NCBI GenBank assembly: GCA_013400975.1 | Contig: WBMZ01008928.1 | Location: 45,712 to 109,711, forward strand | Direction of reading: 5' to 3' | DNA from: Atrichornis clamosus | Lineage: Eukaryota; Chordata; Aves; Passeriformes; Menuridae | Length of the DNA stretch: 64,000 nt | In this document: piece by piece, positions 49,646 through 63,299 of the stretch | Numbering within the stretch: position 1 is the stretch's first letter | How the letters are laid out: each line of letters opens with the position of its first letter | Program-made: the position numbers and the translations under genes | Notes under the pieces: generated by a model | The model's database searches: none | The model's input: the letters and a program-made list of their open reading frames with translations, nothing else | Told to the model about the DNA's origin: nothing

Positions 49646-52600
49646 AAAAACTCACAGGCATATAACAAAGAGCAGGGAAGATGTAACCATTATTAACTTT
49701 TCTTAAAAACAGTCCTACACAAAAAAAAAGGACTAAATATGTTTTTTCTCCTAGTCTCTAGTCTATCTACTTAAAATTTGTGCAGTGCCATTCACCACAA
49801 GTTTTCTAAACCATTCAAAATAAAGTTAAAAAAAAATTAAAAATTGTGTATACTTAATTAGGAAAATTGTAGTATCTCCATTAGACACCTACAAGAAAAT
49901 TGATGTCTTGGTAAAAGCATACAATTATACTGTTTGTCCTAAAGCATCTCTTTTTTCCATTCATACCATTAAATATAGTAAGTAGAATCCTGAACACTCA
50001 GTCCAACAGCTGCACTTTCTTATTATGGCTATCCAGTTGAATCCAAACTACATCAGTGACATATTCTTCTGGATTCATACTAGTCAATGTTCTTAAAAAG
50101 TTGTATAATGCAATTGCTATAAAGGCTTCTACTATTGCTTCTGTTTGGCAGCTGGAATACAAGGAGCTTATTTTAAGAGTACTTGTACTGTAAATGATTT
50201 GCCAGATTTGCCTCTTTTACAATAGTCGTTTTATTCCACATACAATGGAAGACATTAACACCTGTTCTTCAAGCAATTCATCATACAGGATTCTGTGGGT
50301 AAGACTATTCAAAATTTTTCACTTCCAACAAGAATTCCCCACACCTGTTGGGTCATTCAAATAAGAAGCTTCATTAAGACCTCAAGTTTTGGCTGTGATT
50401 AGCTATTCGAAGAGGAAAATCTGTGGTAGCTGAAATGATAAAGTTGATTACAGGAAAACCAAGAAGCCTTCTTTCTTCAGTATATATTACTTCCTTTTTT
50501 TTTAAATTCAAAAAATGAGAAAATAGTGGCAATCTTAAATCAAGGAATACACATAAATCAAACATAAGTAGATTTGCAAGAAAGAAAAGATTTTTTTAAA
50601 AAAAATCACTGAGCACTTGTGTGCAACTTCACATTAAATAATTAGCTCAAGGCCTCCAGTGGGTACAGGTCTGTATCACGCACCTGTCAGTTTATATATA
50701 TTCAGTCTCTCATACAAACATGCTTACTTCCAACTACTACTGCAAAAATCTTCCATTTTTTACACAAAAAGGGAAAAAAACAAAAAATTAGCTAAACTGG
50801 TGGCATATTGCAAAATACATAATTAGTTAAGAGAAAAATATAAGAATGACCTATGTAACTCATATACAAAGAACAGACTAAGAAATTATTCCAAGGCACA
50901 TTTTAAGACTATTCTATGTACAATGCAGCTTTCAATACACCACCTGTAATTCCATACAATTATAACTGAGGTCTTAACTTGTTAAGGGACAGAATGGAAC
51001 AACTTGGTTTTCAGACTAAGACATTTAACAGTCAACAGCAAATTTGCTAAAGTTTTCAAATACTTTTTCAAAGTTGAATTTTAAATTTAGCTAGCAAATA
51101 CCACTTATGCTTTGGTTTGCTGGTGGTTTTTTAACATCACTCTTACACACCAAGCACAAGTATCTCCAGCAACTGATGCACCTCTGCTCCCAATATAGTC
51201 AGAAAAGTTTCTGATAAAGATGACATTTTTTGATATTTAGGTCTGTTCTGTTTCCCTAATTCTAATCTATACTTATATATAATTTCCATTGCTTCTACCT
51301 ACAGTTTAAGGATTAAAAAGACTGTGTACAATACTCTTCCTAAACAAAATCTCTTCCATGAAAGTGTAAGGTTTTTTATGGTAAAATCATTAAAAATGAA
51401 CAAGCTTGATGCATAACAACAGAGCTACGTATATTTCAGAAATGTCTCCTTTTACAGATAAAAAGTTAAATAAGTGCTTTCACTTGTTGTTTGCCAGAGA
51501 GTTTTCATTAAGTTCTTAATATGCCTCCTATATTTCAGGCAGTCTTTAATCACAGAACCAAACAAAAAAATACACTAGAACTCAATGCAGAGTATCCAAC
51601 TAAATCATTGAAGTGAGTTGTCATTGAAAATCGAATTAGTTATTCCAGTGTATCATAATAAACATAGGTATTCAGCTTTCATTCAACTGGAAACAACAAT
51701 TTCATCCTGTTACAGACTCATTTGGGCTACACTTGCAACCACAAATCAATACCCTTGTGCGGGGAGAGGTGTGGCAGAACCAACACCCAATCAAAACCCC
51801 TTTTCAGTTCTGGCATGTTAACCTCTATCAATCAGGCTATGCCAGAAACAAACATTATAAATATGTAGCACACTAGCTTCAGGCAATTTCCCAAAACAGT
51901 TAAATCTTGAGAAGCATACTGAAGAAAAAAAAAGAAAAAGAAAAAAGATTTAGTGACAGATGTACAAATTCCCCAATCTGCTTCCCTGTGAGAAAGGTGA
52001 TTAGAAGGTAAATGAGATTCTATCTAGAATATAGTTGACACATCTGCTATATGATTAGACCTCAAGTTGCTGCAAGGAAAACAGAATAGACCAAAGGGCT
52101 ACTCTCAAGTTGTGTTTTATTTTAAGAGCGGATTTTCCCTTCAGACTTATTTCTTGAATATTTGCACATCTGATTTTAGCCTTTCAGGTATATAGATCCC
52201 TGGAGAACCTCATTCTACAAAATTATTCCACCTAGATACAAATGAATTTTCTCTAAGCAGAGTAATACTAAGTTTAGAACTTCCCAAACAAGAAGTAGTA
52301 ACATCTACATGGAGGAAAAGAGTGAAAAGGGTAGTCATCTTACAACTCTGTATTTAAGTAGTATGTTGTTCAAGATGCAATTTCCTCTTATTTTGAGGAC
52401 TTGGGAATCTAGGATACTTCGGGCAACATCCAGAAATAAAACACATACCTTTAGTGAATTTTATGACAAGACAATTACATTTCTGACTTCTAAAGATCCT
52501 TAAAAGCTAAAAATACAGTTATTTCAGAACGGAATAAAACCAAATAGAAATCTGATAGGAATTAATGAAATTTTTTTTGCTGTATATTCCCTAAGTAATC

Positions 52601-53674
52601 TTAAGAAAAAGCAAACATGAATTCCTCTTTTAGAGTCCTGACAAAATTAAGAAAATGCTGCTGCTCATTCGAATACTCTCAAGCATTTCTTAATTTGCTA
52701 ACTGACTGGACTCTGAAAAATATCAGTGCCTGGTTTTATTTTCACTTCTTTGTCCGTTTTTTTTGGGTTTTTTTTTTTCCTCTTTTGGGAAGACACTATA
52801 AAATGTCATGGCACACACTTGCAGAGAAATAATTCACTGCACCTACTGTCATAGTGTTCAGTATAATCAATGTTATAGCTTGCCACACCAACTACATATT
52901 TGGGAAATTGTAGTGATACAAGTTGGGCCTCTAACGAGATCTTGCCGGTAGAGAAATGTACTGGTTTGCATAAACCAAGTAAAACTTGGTTACTGCTGAC
53001 ACCAGTGCCAGTGAGGATGAAAGGTGGCGGCAGCCCCATGCTCAGTACCACGGAGAGCGGCAGCTGCCACCCACACCCACACCAAGGGGCAACAAAAGGC
53101 GAGAGAACAATTCAAACCCACCACAGCTGACAGGCAAAGCGTCACACAAGGCTCCTCTTCCCGAGAGGAGAGCCTCACAAGTGTTCCAAGAAAAGCCTCA
53201 GACTCCACGTACAGCCTCAGACTTCACTAAATATATACAGATCATGTTCTTTGATAAAATCAGTTCCTCTAGGTCAACTTAAGAGTAGTCTCAATTCTTT
53301 GACAAAGCTACTGGGTTTTTGTGCTTTCCAGACCTGAGAATTTTTGTCATTTCTTGCTGTAGCTTTAACAAATTCTTCTTTTTCCTACAAGAATCCCTTT
53401 TCTATACATGAGAGCAGACGAGGCTCAAGAGTAGTAGCGAATCTAGAGTTGAATATAGCTTGTGAGTCAGGACTTTTTAGTAAGATTTTCTTTAAGGGAC
53501 CAAATTTATAAAAATTTCATATAGGCACATACAGAAGCTAGAGTTTATGATCAGCATGTCATTTTTTTATATCCTATAGTGAGAAGGCATGTTACTTTTG
53601 TCTACATCTTTACCAAACTAAGTTTTTTGAAAGTGGGAAATTTAGTTTTCCTCACAACTAGGGAGCATAGGCCT

Positions 53675-53850
53675 GTAAGAAAAAACACCCCAAAACACAG
53701 AGACAAAAAAATAGACAAACAAAACAACCACAACAAAACCTCAACCCAGAACATTTAAAAACTTCAATTAGAGGAAAATAGTATATTACACAAACAGCTT
53801 TGTCAAAAAAAAAACCAAACCAAAACAAAAACCAACAACAAACAAAACCC
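53675..53850. repeat. A/C-rich low-complexity tract
   Basis: Two blocks of A runs mixed with CC, CCC and CAAA words (about 53,680-53,750 and 53,805-53,850) flank a normal AT-rich spacer. The resulting reading frames are low-complexity artefacts. Confidence 0.8.
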
Positions 53851-56724
53851 TCCCCCAGCAATCTGGAATTTGAAATCTAGTTTATTCCAGAGTATCAACT
53901 CATAGTTATGGAAAAGAACGCAAACCAACAGAAGCTAAACTTGCTTCAGGCTCTTCACTTGTTCAGAAGGTACTTACTAAAGCAGTGCCTGCCCAAAGTG
54001 ATAAGAATTACAATTTCATGCATTAGATATTTGTACGTAAGACAGAATATACCTAATACACCAAAATGCCGTGTACGCCTTTACAATCCACAGTGTGGAC
54101 CATTCACAAGGTATGGAGCAGAGCATGGAAATAAAGGAAGACAAGACAAGAACCATGGGGATAGAAAGAATGGCCACCAAACACTCCCAGGTCAGCTCGA
54201 AGAACATGTAAACTGAGCTTTGTGTCAAAGTCCAATCTCAGCATAAAGCAAATGGACATATGCTTTTAAAAGAACATTAAAAAAAAGAAGGTGGGGGAAA
54301 GGACTGACTGATTTTTATGGCATAGGAATTTAATGGAACTGTAAGTTAACACTATAATGTTAGATACTATATGGAAAGTTAGTGAACAACCCAGACAAAA
54401 TAATGGATCAGAAATGTCAAATAAATTTCTACTATCTTGTGATACAACAGAAAATGTTGGGGTTTTTTTAAATAAATAAACTATGTTGACAACACAGGTT
54501 AATGTTGAGAAGAAAGACATACATAGATTTTCAAGGTGTTCCACTTTTTTTTAGAAATAAACATACAATTGACTACTTATTACTACCAGCTAAAATAAAC
54601 TATATTTTAAGTGTGAAACCTACACTTATAATTACACAAAGCAGTAAAATAAAAAAATTCAAATCCTTTCCCCTAGTCCTTATTACAGAAATAATTTCCC
54701 ATTATTTTCATTTGTCAAATTTTAAAAGGACAAAGACAGTCATAGAAGATTACTGAAATACATTTTAGTACAACCTATCCAAACATATCAGCATCCATAC
54801 CGTAAAATACTAGATCTGAGAAGGCAGTGTCAGACACCCTTTACTAAAAGTTATAGCTTTCAGTCATGTTGTGAGCAAAAACACTGTTTGAATAAAAGTC
54901 TTTGGATTATAGCACACCTGTTTTCTAAACACATTACAGTTCAGGTTTCTAGAAATTTAATTTTAGGAAACTGGCTGGAAAGATTGCTTGAATCTCATAA
55001 AAATTAAAATAGAAAACTAGCAATTCTTATATTCACCTCATACTACTTCTTGTAGCTAAAAAGTCTTTCCTTTAATGGCAGCATCTTGAAGGACTTCATG
55101 AACTTTTTAACATTAGCTATTTTTAAAAGCTGTCATCTTGATCCTAGTCAAGTGACAACCTCAGCAAAAGGTTGTTCTTCCTCCTCCTAGCCTTCTAGAT
55201 TCAGTTAGAAGAGCCTGACTGAGGAAACAGAACCAGGTAATATGCATTAAGTAGGACAAGATGGTGAATAGCTTTAGACTGTTTTTGTTTCTTCTGGTTA
55301 TTTTTGGAACGCAATGCCTTTGGTTACTGGTATGACATCAGTCATTAGAAGAATACATAGAAGCCTGGCTTACTACTGCCAAACTTGTATCAGCCAAGAG
55401 ACATATACATCTGATTTCATAACGTTATGCTGAGATTTGCTGGGTTTATTTAGCAGCAAGCCTGCAAACAGTAAGAAAAAGTTAGTGACTATTTAAGGTA
55501 ATGCCCTCCTCCTCAACACAGTTCAGAGGAGAATGAAGCTTTCAATGGAGAATTGGAAGGGTGGAAAACAGTAGTATCACTGACAAAACTACCATTTTTA
55601 TTAAAGTCAAAGTCTGAGTTCAGAGAATGAGATACTGAAATAATTTCAATGCTTAGAAGCTACTTAGGGCTATAAGCTGCTGTACCAGCACAATGACTTA
55701 TGACAAATAACCCTTCTATGCATATATTAGATGCAGCATGCCTCTAACTGTACTTCTTGACATTAAAAATGAAGTATGGTATGTGTGACCAACAGATTGC
55801 ATGACAATACAGAAATAGCCAAACATACAAAAATGCTGTTGCTAAATACAATTTTACTGTGTTTGAAGAAAGTACAAAACCACAACGCCTAATATTAAAT
55901 TGCAATCTGGCTTTTTCTAAAGAAGTGCTAGAAGTTTCATCACTTTGAAACAAATTCTTTGCACATTCATGGTATTTCAGATACCAACAAAAAAAAAACC
56001 CCACTAAAAATCCCAAAACCCACACTGTCTTCTGCTGATACATTTTTATAAGACTTGTCAAATCAAAACTCCTTGCAGGACTGAATACTTCAAAGTGCTG
56101 TGCCCATACTAATTTACAAGACTATGAAGTAATTAATCTATAAATACTTTGTATAGTTACAGAGAGTTCAACTATTGATTTCCTTTTACAAATATACATA
56201 AAAGACTTTCCAGTTTACAAATTTTACATCTGAAGGAAAGCATTTCAGTATTACATTCTTAACTCTGAATTGGCACTTCATTGATTTTATCAAAATCAAG
56301 AAAATTGCAAAAGCCTGCTTTCATAAGGCAGTACTTAGCTGAAAAGAGTAACAACAGCAAAACTGAGTATCAATATAAATTCAAAATAATTCTTAATATT
56401 TTTCATAAGGTTTATATCATCCTACATAAAAAGCAGCTAAAGATTGGCAGATTTTAAACTTCATGGGTGTTGAGATATCAGGTTTCATTTATGTCCTGCA
56501 TATTTTCTTCTTTAGTTTTTAAATTCTGACATGTTGATGACATTGAACTTTGCAGTAAAACCCTTGCATTTCAAGTTTTTCTTCAAATATCCTTAATGTG
56601 CTGATGTATCAGATTTAACAGCTGAAGTACATACCAGAGCTATAACACCTAACAGTTTTCCAGCTCCTTGTAACTCTATATTATTTAAATTTATAGCAAG
56701 GAATAAGCAAGAGGATACATATAG

Positions 56725-56832
56725 CATCATAGAGTCATTTAGGTCGGAAAAGATCCTTAAGATCATCAAGTCCAACTGTAAACCTAACACTTCCAAGTCT
56801 ACCACTAAACTATATCCCTAGGTGCCATGTCA
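56725..56832 (-). mobile_element. Short CR1 LINE 3' end
   Basis: About 108 bp show the antisense CR1 3' end: AGCATCATAGAGTCATTTAG, GATCATCAAGTCCAACTGTA and the CACTAAACTATATCCCTAGG region. It is heavily 5'-truncated, as is common for CR1. Confidence 0.8.
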
Positions 56833-57805
56833 TGTTATTTATTCTCTCCCACAATTTATTTATTTGTCAGTTCATTTTGATCATTCTTTTGGATGTTTGT
56901 AAAAAGTGGAAGAAAAAGAAACCTAAAACCAAAATAATCTCAGAGGAAGCTGATATAGGCACAAGTAAATTAAAGAGGCATTTTAGACTAGTAGCATATG
57001 TGAATGTGTGATCAGAGAGTTTTTCAACAACATCACACTTTCAATTACACACACATACAGAAAATATCTTTAGAACATTAAGTTATCACTGGCCTCAGAA
57101 GAACTCTGAGTTACCAGTCAACCATTAAAACTATGTGGGTGGAGAGCAAACGAATTTCATTTGAGTATATTTTCTTTTAGATTAAAAACATTTCATTCTT
57201 GTCCTCCTTCTTTCTTCTTGATATCTTGTGATAAAAGACTGTAAAGTCATTGACCTAATTCACACATCACAACAGTGAGCTCTAAAATATATCCATATCA
57301 GGTAAACACAGAACTCCTGCAGTCTCACCTTACAGGTTTGCAATGACAATGAATGGAAGAACCATTCGAGAGATATATGGTCCTTATTAACTAAACCACC
57401 AAATTCCATAATTTTTGGCCTACAAAACATGGAAGGTACAAAGGCCTCTTTTGGTCTAAATTAGAAGCCACAGCTGCTTTAAAGCAATATATAGTGCATC
57501 AAGTAGGAAGAATTCAGATAAAGACAATAACTGCTTATTTCAGTGAAGGTCTGAAGATACTGAGAGCCTGAGAGCTCTATTTACTTCTTCTGAACTATAT
57601 CAGTTGGTATTAAAGACATGACATTTTTACCCAGTTCCATCTTTGTCCTTATATCATCATGGGTACAGAAAACTTCTCTTCTGTGAATATCCCTTGCTAA
57701 GAACATAATTACTGCAGAATAAGGACACAGTCGGAACACCACATGGGAAGAGTCTGACAGGGAAGATGGAGAGACTACATTAGCATGATTAAAAAAAGAA
57801 AAATC

Positions 57806-57847
57806 TTAAGATAGTTAGACACAATATTAAGATAGTTAGACACAATA
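57806..57847. repeat. Perfect 21-bp tandem duplication
   Basis: A 21-bp unit starting TTAAGATAGTTAGACAC occurs twice in a row (57,806-57,826 and 57,827-57,847) without mismatch, which suggests a recent slippage event. Confidence 0.88.
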
Positions 57848-59037
57848 TTTCTGAAACAAGTTTTTCATTTCCTACCTAAGAAGTCTCTCCCTTCTTAGAG
57901 GACTTATTTCAGCTATCTTTGGAATAATTAACACAAAAAAAATTTAAATCTCTCCAGAGAAATGTAAATTAATTTAAAATCTAATATTGTATTTTCATAT
58001 CTTTTAGTCCTTGAAAACTACTTTTAATGGAATAACATAATATTTACTCACACATTACCAGTCAGAATAAAATCAAAAATACTGACATTAAAATATGTAC
58101 TTAAATCACACCCGCCTCAAAATTTCAGTTCTTTTCATGCATCCTAGAACTGTTACAAACACTGGCCTACTGCCAATGTTAACACACATTGGAGAGATGA
58201 CATAAGGCTGCTTAAAAAGCCAAATCCCAAGTTTTTACAAAACTGTTAATGGCATCAACTACAACATGATGACAGCTAACATCAAAACAGTTCTACTGGG
58301 ATTTTCAGATTTTCATATCTTCCCCGGTTTTAAGGGCTTTTTTTTTTTTTAAGTTTTCTTCTAATTTTATGCACAATGAACCTTCTACAAGGGGTTTAGT
58401 TGTTTTGTTTCCTCAGGCAGAATACTTCCAAATAAAAACTGACAAAGTTTCACTGGAAACATTTTGTTGAGAACCATTAATATAAGTTCCTACAGCTCCT
58501 ATTTCCATACAACTGCTTTCTGTGACCTTTAATCATCCCAGAAAAAGAGTATGTACAATAAGAAACATAAGCACCTGAACTAAAGATCATCAAATTTGCT
58601 CGTTATTCTTTGAAATAAATTTACTATGTACATTCCCTAGAAACTCACCGGGTTAACAACACTATTAATGTCTGTTGTCTAAGTACTTCTCTCTAACACA
58701 GGAAGACAGAAAGAAAATCAAAGGAGAATTTTTTTTTTTAAAGCAGTTTCCCCAGTTTACACAGGAAGCTGCTGGAAGAGTTCAGAAGAGAAGTCTGGTC
58801 TCAGGAGTCTCAGATCCTAGTTTCTCATTCACTCAAGTATGATGTGCCTTGATTAACTTTTTTACCTTAGTCTTTGAACTGAGTTTTCTGGAACCTTTCC
58901 AGAAGTAAACCATCTAGCTCTAAGCATGTACCACAGAAAAACATCAGTGTTTTATACAGTTTTTCTTTTTACTAAATAGACAAAAATGATAATCATAGGG
59001 TACAGATCATCTTCGCAACACTTACAACTTTTCTTCC

Positions 59038-59782
59038 AGAATCATACAACTGTTTGGGTTGGAAAGGACCTTAAAGGTCAGCCAGTTCCAACCCCCCTGC
59101 CACAGAGAGGGACACCTTCCACTAGACCAGTTTGCTCAAAATCCCATGCAGCCTGGCCTTGTACACTGCCAGGGATGGGCCCTCCACAACTACTCTGGGC
59201 AACCTGTTCCAGTGCCTCACCACCTTCACAGGAAATAATTTCTTCCTAATATCTGATATAAACCTATCCTCTTTCAGTTTAAAGCCATTCCCGCTTGTCT
59301 TATCACTACACGCCCTTGTAAAACATCCCTCTCCAGCTCTCTTGTAGGCTCCCTTTAGGCTCTGGAAGGATGTTACAAGGTCTCCCTGGAGCCTTCTCTT
59401 CTCCACGCCGAACAACCTCAGCTCTCTCAGCCTGTCTCCATAGCAGAGGTGCTCCAGCCCTCTCACAGTCCTTGGGGCCCTCCTCTGGACTCGCTCCACA
59501 GCCCTCTGATCATCTACATGGCCCTTCTCTGGACTTGCTCCAGCAGCTCCATGTCTTTTGTGTGCTGAGGACCCCAGAGCTGGACACAGCACTCCAGGCA
59601 GGGTCTCAGCAGAGCAAAGCAGAGGAAGAGAATCATTTCCCTCGACCTGTTGGTCACAGCTCCTTTGATGCAGCCCAGGATACTGGGTTTTCTGGGCTGC
59701 AAGAGCACATTGCTGGGTTATACGTTCTTATCAATCAACACTACCAGGTGCTTCTTTCTCATCAGAGCTGCTCCAGTCAATG
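59038..59782 (-). mobile_element. Well-preserved CR1 LINE copy, minus orientation
   Basis: The antisense 3' end starts with AGAATCATACAACTGTTTGG at 59,038. It continues through ACCTTAAAGGTCAGCCAGTT, the ORF2 C-terminal region and the ACATTGCTGGGTTATACGTT block to about 59,782. Of the CR1 copies in the window this one agrees best with the family pattern by eye and keeps a long open ORF2 end. It is 5'-truncated. Confidence 0.9.
59122..59592 (-). pseudogene. CR1 ORF2 C-terminal fragment, still open
   Basis: A 156-codon open frame on the minus strand reads the end of CR1 ORF2, the reverse-transcriptase-bearing protein. Recognisable blocks are FGVEKRRLQGDLVTSFQSLK, GNGFKLKEDRF, DIRKKLFPVKVVRHWNRLPR and the end VYKARLHGILSKLV. 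It is intact to its stop, but the catalytic reverse-transcriptase part is absent because the copy is 5'-truncated. A neighbouring frame at 59,514-59,708 carries the preceding ORF2 segment, so there is a frameshift or short duplication near 59,520, where the VQRRA motif appears twice. Confidence 0.85.
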
Positions 59783-62700
59783 CAAAATTTCCACAAAAAA
59801 TATCATACAACTAAACAAATACTGAAGATTCTCATTTTACAATCCAGGCACAAGTTATGCAGCTAGTCTGTAAAAGTCAAAGATCTATGTTGATATCACA
59901 AAAGCTTGCACAACAGACTTTACAGACACAGTTAGGATATGGATTTCTCAATCACAAATGCTCAAGCTACAAACTACATCACAAAGAAGGAAATAAGAAA
60001 CAAAACCAAAAAAAAGCAACACCCCAACCAATCCAAAACAAAAAACAAGCCACTTGAACTCTTCTGGTAATCCCAAAACCTAATGCTATTCCCTCCTACT
60101 GATGTAAGCATAGCAGCACCTCACTTTTTGTTTCTATTCCAGTTGTCTTATGCAAACTAATTAAATATATATGCATATTTTCATCTGCAGCAGGCATAAT
60201 TCAACACTGCAATAGCACTTCTGCATGCAGTAGTACAAACACATATATGCAATCTCATAATCACAGTTTATTTCTTGTTGGCTTTAATCTTTGTGTCAGA
60301 TGCTACTTTATCCCAATCTGGTACACAGATCTTTAAAAACGCCTGAAAATAAGGAGCTTATACTGAAGAGGGAGACCTAAAATTGCTTCAGTTACAATTT
60401 ATCGCAGTCTTTGAACATGACATGAAATATCATCTCTTTTGTTTTTAAACCTGCATTTCTATCTACTTGTTTTACCTTCCCCTGTGAATTAAGCATATTA
60501 AAGTTAAATCAAGTAAGTCCTTCTCTCCCACCCAAAAGTAAAAATATAGTTAAGCACTTCAAAAGTGTTGTGCTTAGTGAAATGGATTTGTACCTTATTT
60601 TGCCTCACTCTGAACTACAGATTAAATCCAGTTATTAAACAAATTTCACCTTTTACTTTGTGTTCCTGTATTGTTTTGACTAAAACATCAGATTCTCTCT
60701 AAGTAATGTGAAAACATAACTGAGGAATCCTAATTTTGAAATTTTACATTTAATTCATGAGCGATCTGCATTTTCTGCAGGGAAAGCATTTTCTTCTGCT
60801 CCTACTCACAGCTCACGGTACAAACTGTACAAGGATAGGCAAAAATGAACTGTGGAGTCACATTTCTTTGGTCAGAAGACAGAAGCTGTCTGGATAACTT
60901 AACTGTGTGTATTCCTTTGACAATGCATACTTGGATTTCTTTTTACCACACTATATTGGGTTTGTTTTGACCTGGTAAAGTGCCTTACTACTGCTCTAAA
61001 TCCACAGGGAGAGTCAATATATCTTCAAGACACAGAGAAGAGTTGGAAAAAAAAAAAATAAATGGGGAAAACAGATGAAAGGCATGTGAGAAGTATCTTA
61101 CATACAAGACATTAAACAACTTGAGAAGCACAATTAAGAAGTGTTACTCCTAACAATAAACTCCTAGATTACTGAAGAGGAATTTTATGCACATATGCTA
61201 GTAAGCATTTGGCAAAGCCAGAACAGCAGAATTTGGCCAGAAGACCTTACCAGAAATATCTTAAAGTCTTTTTTGTAACAACTTACTTCAAGAAATCTTC
61301 TTCACAGTGAATTCTTCTCTAACAATTGGGGGAAAATATAAACATGATATACTTAATTTCCATTGTACCTTGAGTTCTTTCTCAAGGATTAATTTCTGCA
61401 GTCAACAATCAAATCAGGCTTCAGATTCTGGAGCAGATTAGAAAATTGAGACTATACTTTACCCAGAAGTTTCTATACTTCTTTTAAGCCTCCCTTCCTG
61501 AAAGGTCAAGCAACAAACAGAAATGTAGGACCTGAGGCGTTTCTAGCTACAAAACTGTGAGAATGTTCACCTCTACCTTAATGAAATTCATCTTACAAAA
61601 CACCTTTAATCTTAATCTTTTAAATCTTAATTTTATTGTTGCAAAAGGTGCAAGAGAAGTATTTCTAGATACATCTTCGTTTACATCAAAAAATACTATC
61701 ATTCACTCAATAGAAAGATCAGCTGATTTCCCAAGTCTTCTCCCTAAAGCTTGAAAACAGAAGACACACACACAAACAAAACATTGGCAGAATCTGCAAG
61801 TCACTGGGAAACATACAAGACTTTAGTCCCACAAAAGTCTAATCCACTTGTAGACTCCTTGTATAAGCACATAGTTTGCAATTATTTGAAATACACTGCA
61901 GCAGACAAGTTGTAGCTTTTATCTGCGCTAATCTGAGGTCTTTGTCAGGACAGACTTGCACACAACAGAGAATTTTAGACGAACTCTAATATGGACCATA
62001 AAAAAAAAAAGTGGAAAAGTATTTACTTTCACTCTCTTCATATTTTCCAACTCAGCAGTTCAAAATATTTCAGCACCATGCATTAAAATCCATAATTAAC
62101 TGACATCCACCTCAAGATATCTGATGCATAATAAGTGAGAGTGCACAGGGCACATGTCCAGTGATGTGGAACTCATGGGTAATACACAAATGACTCCACA
62201 TCAGAAGTGGAATGCTGCTTCTGAAATAAACTATAAACTGCTGGGTAATTTCCTAGAAAAAGTAAGGGAAATATATCAAAGCCACACAGACAAATATAAC
62301 TTATTCTTTGAAAGTATTACTTTGCATATGCACCTAGGCCTTAAGGTAAGCCTAAAACACATTTAGGGTCTCCAGGTGCTTTTTGCACCTTTCAGGGAGC
62401 TCAAGTACTGTTAATATTTTAATTAATTATTTGCATGCACATGGAGTAAAACCAAGGATATTTTTCAGCTCATTTTAGTTCAACTTTTCTCTTTATGGAA
62501 TTAGAGTTCTACTGATGTTAACACCAAAAGAAATCGGGACTTTGAATTCAAGGACAAAATACCCCTCAGTCATCAGTTTTCCAACACATTCAGGTGCATG
62601 GTGTGCCACGATAAATACTCTTTTTAACTGGTCAGTGGTGCATCAACTGTACATAAATATGAACTGTCTCCACTGTGACATTGCCAGCAGTCTTCATTCT

Positions 62701-63299
62701 CTTCATTCTTAGTTCAAATGAAATGTCACCTTCATCCATCTTAGCATACAACTTTAAGAATACCAGCAGTTCCCACAATGCTTTAAAATTACCTTCAAAT
62801 GTTTTAGCCACGTAATTCTTGGCAGAAATGACTTCTTCTGCTTTCTATTTAACAAAGATAATCTGCCTCTAAATTTCCAAAATAATACCTACAACTTGAG
62901 CATCACACAAGAGTGATTACAGCACCAAAGCATTGTTTTAAAGTAAATCACAGCTACAGTCACATCTGAAACATGGGGCCTACCTGCCTTAGGAATAGCT
63001 TTAAAAACACCTCGTAGCTTGACTCCAGCCTCTAACGAAGATACAATGTATTTTCTAGGCTGGGGACGACATAATGAAAACTGTTCAATCAGCAATACCA
63101 GACCAGAAATTTTCTCACAGTTCATCCCCACCATCTAAGGCACTTAAGCTATTACCAGACACCTTCAATAACAGCACTTCAGCAAACGGAAGCCAAGCAT
63201 CACTTGAATTTCTCCATTTAAAGAGACTCGGCGAAGGGTTTACAACACAGCTAGAAGAGCAGCTACAGTTTCCACAGAATAAATAACCAGGACCAGTCC

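Noticed and set aside
52986..53282. 98-codon open frame over the GC-rich patch in intron 1
   Set aside because: Overlapping frames are open on both strands, as expected from composition; there is no recognisable protein.
53658..53861. Cysteine- and phenylalanine-rich 67-codon frame
   Set aside because: It is the translation of the A/C-rich low-complexity tract.
59370..59825. 151-codon open frame on the plus strand
   Set aside because: It is the antisense shadow of the minus-strand CR1 ORF2 fragment.
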